Position numbers and translations under genes: made by a program. The notes under the pieces were generated by a model. The model did not search any database. It saw only the letters and a list, made by a program, of their open reading frames with translations, and was not told where the DNA came from. DNA of 6,278 nt from contig CAYURQ010000026.1 of assembly GCA_964447315.1 (NCBI GenBank), forward strand, positions 1 through 6,278. The letters run 5' to 3'. This DNA is from MWBV01 sp964447315. Its GTDB lineage: Archaea; Nanobdellota; Nanobdellia; Pacearchaeales; GW2011-AR1. Positions 1 through 5,181 of this stretch are shown here, one piece after another; the first letter of the stretch is position 1; each line of letters opens with the position of its first letter.

Positions 1-524
1 TTGCAGGACAATTACCAATTGAGCAAGCATTTGCAGTTGCAAATGAACTTGTATCAACTATGATTAAAGGTATTGTAGAAACAATTACATTACCAAGTTT
101 AATTAATCTGGATTATGCAGATGTTTCATCAATTATGAGAAATGGTGGAGTATCAGTTATTGGTATTGGTGAATCTGATTCTCAATCAGATAAAGTTAAT
201 GAAGCTGTTAGACAAGCCCTGACTCATCCTCTACTTGATGTGGATTATAAAGGTGCTAGTGGAGCATTAATTCATGTAACTTGTGGTCCTGATTTGAAAT
301 TAGAAGAATTTGATGTTATTGGTAGAACAGTATCTGAAAACTTAAATCCTGAATCAAATGTTATAATTGGTGCGAGAATCAGTAAAGAGTTTACTGGAAA
401 AGTTAGGGTTATTACAATTATGACTGGAGTTAGCTCTCCGTATGTTTTGGGTAAAGATATTGAGGAAGAAGCATTCACTCCTTCTAAAGAAATGTCTGAT
501 TTAGGTATTGAAGTCTGGAGATAA
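1..524 (+). CDS. ftsZ: Cell division protein FtsZ, C-terminal part (5' end outside window)
   Basis: Reading frame 3 is open from the left edge, and its first whole codon is at position 3. About 174 residues are visible, covering the end of the core helix, the T7 loop and the whole C-terminal FtsZ subdomain. The T7 'synergy' loop reads NLDYADV at 105-125. It carries the N-x-D-x2-D residues that complete the GTPase site of the next subunit in the protofilament, so polymer-dependent GTP hydrolysis should be intact. Other family signatures are the RNGGVSVIGIGES strand, GASGALIHVTCG and the ITIMTGV strand near the end. The GTP-binding half (GGGTGTG loop) lies outside the window. After the fold ends there is almost no linker, only about 28 residues finishing in SDLGIEVWR. 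That tail may be the peptide bound by a membrane tether such as SepF (inference). It forms the cytokinetic ring at the inner membrane face. Whether it is FtsZ1 or FtsZ2 cannot be settled here. Confidence 0.95.
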   Translation, partial: AGQLPIEQAFAVANELVSTMIKGIVETITLPSLINLDYADVSSIMRNGGVSVIGIGESDSQSDKVNEAVRQALTHPLLDVDYKGASGALIHVTCGPDLKLEEFDVIGRTVSENLNPESNVIIGARISKEFTGKVRVITIMTGVSSPYVLGKDIEEEAFTPSKEMSDLGIEVWR

Positions 525-540
525 ACAAATTCATCCATAA

Positions 541-570
541 ATTTTATTTTTTTATTTTTTTATTTTTTCT
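541..570 (+). terminator. U-tract terminator after ftsZ
   Basis: Seventeen bases after the ftsZ stop lies a run made almost only of T, with single A residues at 546, 554 and 562 separating tracts of 7, 7 and 6 T. No hairpin precedes it. Archaeal RNA polymerase terminates on such U-tracts without a stem-loop, and the next promoter starts directly behind it. This placement supports ftsZ ending its transcript here. Confidence 0.7.
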
Positions 571-571
571 T

Positions 572-585
572 GAAAGATTTTTAAA
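572..585 (+). promoter_or_regulatory. Archaeal BRE/TATA promoter of the membrane protein gene
   Basis: The purine-rich BRE-like GAAAGA (572-577) is followed by the TATA-like TTTTTAAA (578-585). The box centre is 26.5 bp before the ATG at 608, the spacing expected if transcription starts at or next to the start codon. It supports ATG 608 over the upstream in-frame TTG at 593, because the TTG would lie only about 11 bp from the box centre and so upstream of the transcript start. Confidence 0.65.
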
Positions 586-607
586 CTTCTTATTGTTAAA
601 TATAGTC

Positions 608-1096
608 ATGGTAGAGGTGCCAATTTGGGTTTACTTTGTTTTTGGAGGTTTAGCTTTGATAATAATTCTTACTGGTTTTTGGGCAGTAATGAGGTTGATA
701 AAGGAAATTAAATTAACAAAAGTTAAAAAACAAGAAAATAAACACAAAGATAATTCAGTAATTTCTTTTTTTCTAGCAGGAATTTTCTTTTTAGCTTTAT
801 CAACATTCACTCCTTTTGTTTTTTATGAATTCTCTTTATTAAAGGTTTTATTTTTAATTTTCTTTTTAGGATATTTTATTGTTTTCTTACTTGGAGGATT
901 ATATTCTCTTAAAAAGAGGAAATCCAAGAAGATTCTTTCTGTTGTTAAAATTATTGGTTTTATTTCTTTTTTCAGTATTTTTTCAGGTTTTTTAATTTGG
1001 TCAATTCATAAATTAGAATTTTATAAAATAGTAATCTTTGTATTTGTTTGTATTTTGTCTTTACCTTTTTTTAGAAAATATTTTTATGCTAAGTGA
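608..1096 (+). CDS. Small polytopic membrane protein of unknown function
   Basis: This 162-residue protein is not one I recognise. It is strongly hydrophobic, with five likely membrane helices at about residues 5-29, 51-73, 77-99, 111-133 and 138-155. Basic residues cluster at 29-48 (KEIKLTKVKKQ), 101-109 (LKKRKSKKI) and the C-terminus (RKYFYAK). By the positive-inside rule this puts the N-terminus outside and the C-terminus in the cytoplasm. There are no catalytic-looking motifs, no conserved charged residues inside the helices and only one cysteine (148), so I assign no enzyme or transport role. The start was chosen at ATG 608 (MVEVPIWVYF) because of the TATA spacing; a longer form from TTG 593 would add five residues. 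It lies behind ftsZ on the same strand but is separated from it by a terminator and has its own promoter. It is convergent with the nitroreductase gene, with only 16 bp between stop codons. Confidence 0.7.
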   Translation: MVEVPIWVYFVFGGLALIIILTGFWAVMRLIKEIKLTKVKKQENKHKDNSVISFFLAGIFFLALSTFTPFVFYEFSLLKVLFLIFFLGYFIVFLLGGLYSLKKRKSKKILSVVKIIGFISFFSIFSGFLIWSIHKLEFYKIVIFVFVCILSLPFFRKYFYAK

Positions 1097-1112
1097 TTTA
1101 CTTTGTTTATAA

Positions 1113-1670
1113 TTAAACATCCATCTTTTTAGGATTGTTCATTTTCTTATTTTTGTATTCATTGAAATACATTATATTATCAAAGTCAATTTTTCTTTTT
1201 AGTTTTTCTTTTGAATTATATTCATATCCAATTGGAAATAAAGCTTCAATATCAATTTCATCTGGTATTTTAAGAAGATGTTTTATTTTTTCATCATAAA
1301 AATGTCCAATCCAACAAGTTGCAAGTCCTGATTCATGTAATTTTAGCAAAAAGTTTTGAATTGCTGCACCTACTTGTTGTTTAACATATTTTTCACCACG
1401 GTCTTCATAAGCATTTACTGGTAATTTTTTATCAGAACAAACAACAACAATATAATTGACTTTTTCAAAAAAATCTTGTTCAGATGCCTTTGAAATTTCT
1501 TTTATTTTTTTTGAATCATTAATTAAAATAAATCTTGGAGTGAATTGGTTTCCTGCCATTGGAGCAAATCTAGTGCTGTCTAAACATTCTAAGATTGTTC
1601 TCCAGTCTGGTTTTGTGGATTTAAATTTGTGAACACTTTTTCTTGTTTGAATTAATTCATTAAAGTCCAT
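1113..1670 (-). CDS. Nitroreductase-family FMN-dependent oxidoreductase
   Basis: This 185-residue protein has the order of motifs seen in the nitroreductase superfamily. It opens with the FMN-phosphate-binding RKSVHKF segment (residues 10-16, usual form RRSxRxF). Next comes APMAGNQFTPRF (36-47), matching the family's APS-x-x-NxQPW motif with Asn41. The dimer-forming helix GAAIQNFLLKLHESGL (101-116) runs into the flavin-contacting ATCWIG (117-122), and a late LFPIGYE strand (144-150) is followed by a basic stretch. Members are cytoplasmic homodimers that bind FMN and pass hydride from NAD(P)H to quinones, nitro compounds or other flavin acceptors; some are dehalogenases or flavin-destructive enzymes. 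The true substrate cannot be read from sequence. Its length is normal for the smaller members. The tail after residue 172 is short and basic. The ATG at 1670 is supported by a TATA box 26.5 bp upstream on the minus strand. It is transcribed divergently from the protein A gene. Confidence 0.88.
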   Translation of the reverse strand: MDFNELIQTRKSVHKFKSTKPDWRTILECLDSTRFAPMAGNQFTPRFILINDSKKIKEISKASEQDFFEKVNYIVVVCSDKKLPVNAYEDRGEKYVKQQVGAAIQNFLLKLHESGLATCWIGHFYDEKIKHLLKIPDEIDIEALFPIGYEYNSKEKLKRKIDFDNIMYFNEYKNKKMNNPKKMDV

Positions 1671-1690
1671 GTTTATATTAAATTAAAAGG

Positions 1691-1700
1691 ATATTTAAAT
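1691..1700 (-). promoter_or_regulatory. TATA box of the nitroreductase gene
   Basis: On the minus strand this reads ATTTAAATAT. The palindromic core ATTTAAAT (1693-1700) is centred 26.5 bp upstream of the ATG at 1670, and the upstream flank reads GAATAA, a weak BRE. No Shine-Dalgarno sequence lies between the box and the start (AATTTAATATAAAC), consistent with a leaderless mRNA. Confidence 0.6.
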
Positions 1701-1710
1701 TTATTCAATA

Positions 1711-1720
1711 ATTTTATAAA
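1711..1720 (+). promoter_or_regulatory. TATA box of the protein A gene
   Basis: ATTTTATAAA contains the palindrome TTTATAAA (1713-1720), centred 26.5 bp before the ATG at 1743. The same ten bases recur at 5151-5160 ahead of the paralogous protein B gene at nearly the same distance. The bases before the ATG (TTAATTTTTTAG) hold no Shine-Dalgarno sequence, so a leaderless transcript is likely. The box lies about 20 bp from the oppositely directed nitroreductase box, so the two initiation complexes might compete. Confidence 0.6.
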
Positions 1721-1742
1721 CATTATATTCTTAATTTTTTAG

Positions 1743-3995
1743 ATGGTGGATTTTGAAAAAGAATTAGAGAAAGAAGAGGTTATAGACAATTCTCATAATA
1801 TAACTGATCCTAGAATTCCTGCTAAAGTTAATAATTTTGATGATTCTCAAGAGATTCAACCAGTTCCAGTTACACAACCAATAGATAATAAACCTAAAAA
1901 AAATTATCTCAAAACACTTGTTTTATTATTTGGAGCTATTATAGTTATTTTAATTATAATTAGTTTTTCTATTAATTTAGGAATTTTTACTAATAAAAAG
2001 GTTTCTGAAAAACAACTTATTGTTGGTGCTTCTTTTCAAATGGAGGAAAATAAATCTGTTAAAATGGAAGTCGGAGAACAAGAACATGAAATAGAAGTTC
2101 AAAATGTTGGAGAGGATTGGGCTGAGATTGTTATTAGGAGTAATCCTTTAAAATTTAGATTAGAAGTAAATCAAGTAATTGAATTAGATTTAGATGATGA
2201 TGGTCAGAGTGATATTAGAGTTAAATTATTCAGAATTGATAAAAATGGAAAAGCAGTAATTGCTGTTAAAAAAATAACCAAAGAATCTTGTGAAGAAGAT
2301 TGGATTTGTGGAGAGTGGGGTGGTTGTATTAATGGAAAGCGGGAAAGAGTTTGCACAGATAATAATGATTGTGGAAGTGAATTTTTTAAACCTTTTAGTG
2401 AGCAAAGATGTGTTGGAGAAAATCCTGTTGATGAAAATATTACACTTCCTAGAGTAAAAGGAATGAATGATCTTATTAGGATTTCAAATATTCCAATTAA
2501 TTTTTCTGATAATTCAAATGTAATGAATAATACTAATTCAGATAATTTAAATTCAGATAATTTTAGAAGTAATCATAAGATGAGATTTGATTATAATCTT
2601 TGTGTTGAGGAAGTTGATTTTAATTATAGACATAATGATTTTAATTCTCAAGGACAAGTTAATATAAGGGTTGTAGATAATAATTGGACTAATTCAAATA
2701 CTTTAATTATAAAAAAATATGTTGTTCATTTTTGTTCATCAGAAATTATTAATGGTTCTCATGAAATAATTGGAGATACAGTAATCCTCAAATATAAAGT
2801 TAAAGAACCTTCTACAAATGTAGTTTCAACTTGTAAATGTAAGCACGAATTAATTTATAATTTTTATGACATTCAAAGAAAAGATTACGAATTTAGACTT
2901 ATTCAAGAATATCTTTATGATGATAATGATTCTTTTGATAATGGTTCTTTAAATAATAGTCAACAGGAAGCATGTGGTGATGGTTATTGCACTTATTATG
3001 AAACTATTTCCACACATTCTTCTTATTGTCCTGAAGATTGTGAAAAATGTGGAAACAATTTTTGTGATTATGGAGAAAATATTTCAACTTCTTATCATTA
3101 TTGTCCTGAAGATTGTATGAATGGTGTTTTAAATGATAGTGATACTGATAACTCTGCTTGTTCTAGTGGACAATATTTTTGTAATAAAACTAAAGGATAT
3201 TATTGTAAAGGATTTGATTATGATTTAAATGATGATGAAATTGTTTGTTGTGAAAGTGAATGTTATAATTTTAATTTGCCTAGTGATTATTGTTTGTATA
3301 ATAATATGAAACATGTTGATTCTCTTAATTTAACTCATTATTGTAGTGGAACTACTAATCTTTTAGAGTATAATGATGAATATATTTATTGTTGCAAAGA
3401 TTCTAATCTTAAAGAAAACTTATTTGATGAATATGTATCTAGTGTTGAGAGTTTAAATTGTCCTACTTTTACTGGTAATTGTGGAACTGTTGATATTCCT
3501 AGCCTTCCTATTATTGAATATGGGCATGGAAATGTTAAAACAAGTGTTCCTTCTTTTGATGAAGATTGTTCTTCTATTTGTTTTGGAAATGCTTTTTTAA
3601 ATGAGTGTCAGCCTGCAAATGTTCAAGTTATAAATGCTCCTGGAGAAGTATCTTCTTTATCTATTTTAGGCAAGGATAATTTTGGAGAATGCATAATTAA
3701 ATATACTCTTGATGAGGCTCCTGGGACTGATACAAGTATTTATCAAGGAAAATCAATGGAATGTCATGTTTCTAGTGGTGATTTGAATTTTTTTGAAGAA
3801 TATGAAATAGGATGTTTTCCTGGAGATTATCCTTTTGGGTGTGACTATGTACTTCCTGGAACTGCTTTTAGAGATATACTTATGAATTTATACGGGGCTA
3901 ATTATTATAATTATGAAAGTGAATATTATGATTGTACTGGAGATTTAGTGGATATGACTCTTGATAAAGCAAGACCTTATATTTTTTCTTTTTAA
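1743..3995 (+). CDS. Membrane-anchored modular cysteine-rich surface protein ('protein A')
   Basis: This is a 750-residue protein with an acidic cytoplasmic N-terminus (1-50), a basic KPKKNYLK stretch and one membrane anchor (about 55-79); the rest should be outside the cell. A beta-rich domain (about 88-177) contains DLDDDGQSD at 149-157, a DxDxDGxxD calcium-loop pattern. A W/C module (C183-C223; W187, C189, W192, C195, C204, C210) resembles thrombospondin type 1. An Asn/Ser-rich linker follows, then a beta-rich segment with a C364-K-C366 motif (about 280-395). Next come two CGDG-type repeats (411-433, 436-458), two 'YC-x-G ... CC' modules (about 473-553) and a C-terminal domain (about 573-750) with GECIIKY and QGKSMEC. 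I count 38 cysteines, all after residue 180, which fits disulfide-bonded folding outside. There are many N-x-S/T sequons. The function is unknown; adhesion or cell-envelope structure is a guess from architecture. It shares architecture with protein B at 5182, and its stop codon overlaps that of mnmA. Confidence 0.85.
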   Translation: MVDFEKELEKEEVIDNSHNITDPRIPAKVNNFDDSQEIQPVPVTQPIDNKPKKNYLKTLVLLFGAIIVILIIISFSINLGIFTNKKVSEKQLIVGASFQMEENKSVKMEVGEQEHEIEVQNVGEDWAEIVIRSNPLKFRLEVNQVIELDLDDDGQSDIRVKLFRIDKNGKAVIAVKKITKESCEEDWICGEWGGCINGKRERVCTDNNDCGSEFFKPFSEQRCVGENPVDENITLPRVKGMNDLIRISNIPINFSDNSNVMNNTNSDNLNSDNFRSNHKMRFDYNLCVEEVDFNYRHNDFNSQGQVNIRVVDNNWTNSNTLIIKKYVVHFCSSEIINGSHEIIGDTVILKYKVKEPSTNVVSTCKCKHELIYNFYDIQRKDYEFRLIQEYLYDDNDSFDNGSLNNSQQEACGDGYCTYYETISTHSSYCPEDCEKCGNNFCDYGENISTSYHYCPEDCMNGVLNDSDTDNSACSSGQYFCNKTKGYYCKGFDYDLNDDEIVCCESECYNFNLPSDYCLYNNMKHVDSLNLTHYCSGTTNLLEYNDEYIYCCKDSNLKENLFDEYVSSVESLNCPTFTGNCGTVDIPSLPIIEYGHGNVKTSVPSFDEDCSSICFGNAFLNECQPANVQVINAPGEVSSLSILGKDNFGECIIKYTLDEAPGTDTSIYQGKSMECHVSSGDLNFFEEYEIGCFPGDYPFGCDYVLPGTAFRDILMNLYGANYYNYESEYYDCTGDLVDMTLDKARPYIFSF
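2973..3116 (+). repeat. Two tandem CGDG-type cysteine repeats inside protein A
   Basis: Two 23-residue units lie 25 residues (75 bp) apart at 2973-3041 and 3048-3116. Each follows the pattern C-G-[DN]-x-x-C-x3-E-x-I-S-T-x4-Y-C-P-E-D-C. The last 18 bases of the units (3024-3041 and 3099-3116) are identical, while the earlier parts differ at several residues. This suggests an older duplication with constraint or partial homogenisation at the YCPEDC end. Repeats of the CGDGxC...CPEDC kind occur in secreted proteins of many archaea; their ligand is not known to me. Confidence 0.8.
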
Positions 3996-4032
3996 AAACT
4001 AATTGTTCCTCCACCCAATACTTTTTCTTTTT
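3982..4032 (+). terminator. Possible U-tract termination zone of protein A, overlapping the mnmA 3' end
   Basis: T-rich tracts of the form T6-C-T5 (3982-3993) and T5-C-T5 (4022-4032) flank the protein A stop codon on the plus strand. There is no intergenic DNA here, so any terminator for protein A must lie inside the two coding ends. Base composition alone could create such tracts, so this call is weak. I see no equivalent T-tract on the minus strand just past the mnmA stop. Confidence 0.3.
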
Positions 4033-5131
4033 CATATAGAACTATTGCTTGTCCTTCACTTACTCCTGTTATTGGTTTGTTTAATGTTATTTTAAATTGT
4101 TTTTTACTTTTATCGTATTTTAGTGTACTAGGAAGTAATTCTCCTACATTTCTTATTCTTGAAAGAACTTTTTTTGGATTATTTTTGAATTTATCTTTTG
4201 ATTCAGATATAAGGTGAAATCCTTTAAGAATAATTTCTTTTCTTAAATTTAATGGATGATTTTTTGGTGCTGCAATTATTATGTTTTTCTTTGTATCTTT
4301 TCTAGCTACATACCATCTTTCTAATTGCTGTTCTTTTGGTTTATTTTTGTTCTTGGTTGAAACACGATTCAATTCAAATCCATATCTTGGTCCTAAACGT
4401 TGACCAATAGTATAATAATAAATTCCATCATGTTGTCCTATAACATCTCCATCTGGATTTAAAATTTTTCCTGATTTTGGTTTAATCTTTTTTTGAAGAA
4501 AATCCTTTAGATTAACTTTGCCTATAAAACATATTCCCACTGTTCCTTTTTTATTATGATTTACGAAATTATTTTTTTTAGCTATTTCACGGACTTGTTT
4601 TTTAGTTAAATCTCCAATTGGGAATAATGTATGTTTTAGTTCTGATTGTTTTATTTTATATAAAAAATAAGATTGGTCTTTTGTTTCATCATAACTTCTG
4701 AATAAATTATATTTTTTTGTTTTTTTATTGAATTTATTTCTTGCATAGTGTCCTGTTGCAATTAAATTAATTCCTCTTTTTTTAGCTTGTTTTAATAATA
4801 AAGGAAATTTTATTTTTTGGTTGCAATCAATATCTGGATTTGGAGTAATTCCTTTTTTGTACTTTTCAAACATTTTATCAATAACCTCTGAACGGTATTG
4901 TTTTTCAAAGTCCAAGGTTATCAGAGGAATATTTAATTTTGCAGCTATTTTTATTGCAAAGTCTCTTTCATTTCTCCAAGCACACCTTCCTGTTACTGCA
5001 TCTTTTGTATCAGACCAATTTTTCATAAATGCTCCTGCAACATCATATCCTTGTTTTTTCAACAAAAGAGCAGCAACACTGGAATCAACTCCTCCTGACA
5101 TTGCAATTAAGACTTTTTCTTTATTTTTCAT
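3992..5131 (-). CDS. mnmA: tRNA-specific 2-thiouridylase MnmA
   Basis: This complete 379-residue protein has the family's usual length. The N-terminal PP-loop ATPase domain has SGGVDSS at residues 12-18, which binds ATP and adenylates the C2 oxygen of uridine 34. TPNPDIDCNQKIKF (96-109) carries D100 and the first catalytic cysteine C103. GHYA (127-130) and DQSYFLY (152-158) are conserved. VGICFIG (198-204) carries the second catalytic cysteine C201, which holds the persulfide. DGIYYYTIGQRLGPRYG (235-251) marks the central domain, and the C-terminal beta-barrel ends in GGGTISF. MnmA makes the 2-thio group of s2U34 in tRNAs for Lys, Glu and Gln. It is typical of bacteria and mitochondria; archaea generally thiolate U34 with Ncs6/NcsA-type enzymes, so acquisition by transfer is plausible. 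The NWSDTKDAVTGRCAW segment (38-52) recalls Patescibacteria (CPR) versions, from memory only. The gene is tail to tail with protein A and divergent from protein B. Confidence 0.95.
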   Translation of the reverse strand: MKNKEKVLIAMSGGVDSSVAALLLKKQGYDVAGAFMKNWSDTKDAVTGRCAWRNERDFAIKIAAKLNIPLITLDFEKQYRSEVIDKMFEKYKKGITPNPDIDCNQKIKFPLLLKQAKKRGINLIATGHYARNKFNKKTKKYNLFRSYDETKDQSYFLYKIKQSELKHTLFPIGDLTKKQVREIAKKNNFVNHNKKGTVGICFIGKVNLKDFLQKKIKPKSGKILNPDGDVIGQHDGIYYYTIGQRLGPRYGFELNRVSTKNKNKPKEQQLERWYVARKDTKKNIIIAAPKNHPLNLRKEIILKGFHLISESKDKFKNNPKKVLSRIRNVGELLPSTLKYDKSKKQFKITLNKPITGVSEGQAIVLYEKEKVLGGGTISF

Positions 5132-5140
5132 GCTCTCTGA

Positions 5141-5172
5141 AAAGAGCTTAATTTTATAAATTCTTCTTTATA
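5141..5172. promoter_or_regulatory. Shared bidirectional promoter of mnmA and protein B
   Basis: The 50 bp between the two start codons contain one clear TATA box, the perfect palindrome TTTATAAA at 5153-5160. Its centre (5156.5) is exactly 25.5 bp from the A of the mnmA ATG (5131, minus strand) and from the A of the protein B ATG (5182). The box itself cannot set direction, so flanking BRE sequence should. On the minus strand the flank reads TAAAGAAGAA, purine-rich next to the box. On the plus strand it reads AAAGAGCTTAAT, with purines further away, so I expect the mnmA direction to be favoured. No Shine-Dalgarno sequence precedes either start. Confidence 0.65.
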
Positions 5173-5181
5173 TGTTATTTT

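Noticed and set aside
272..538. Minus-strand open frame opposite ftsZ (88 codons)
   Set aside because: It is antisense to the well-conserved FtsZ C-terminal domain, with no promoter at the right distance and no recognisable motif.
593..607. In-frame TTG start five codons before ATG 608
   Set aside because: It would fall about 11 bp from the TATA box centre, upstream of the expected transcript start, and there is no ribosome binding site before it.
1097..1220. T-rich tracts that could terminate the membrane protein transcript inside the nitroreductase gene
   Set aside because: The tracts (for example 1126-1130 and 1195-1216) are no denser than elsewhere in this AT-rich coding sequence, so I do not call a terminator.
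2535..2563. Direct repeat AATTCAGATAATTT (2535-2548 and 2550-2563)
   Set aside because: It encodes two five-residue NSDN[LF] units in the low-complexity Asn/Ser linker of protein A; simple slippage in a linker is enough to explain it.
5132..5147. Short inverted repeat GCTCT...AGAGC between mnmA and the shared TATA box
   Set aside because: The stems are only 5 bp with a 6-base loop. It would not be transcribed in a leaderless mnmA mRNA, and it is too short to claim as an operator.
4821..5159. Plus-strand open frame opposite the mnmA N-terminal region (112 codons)
   Set aside because: It is fully antisense to the conserved PP-loop ATPase domain of mnmA, and the translation has no family features.
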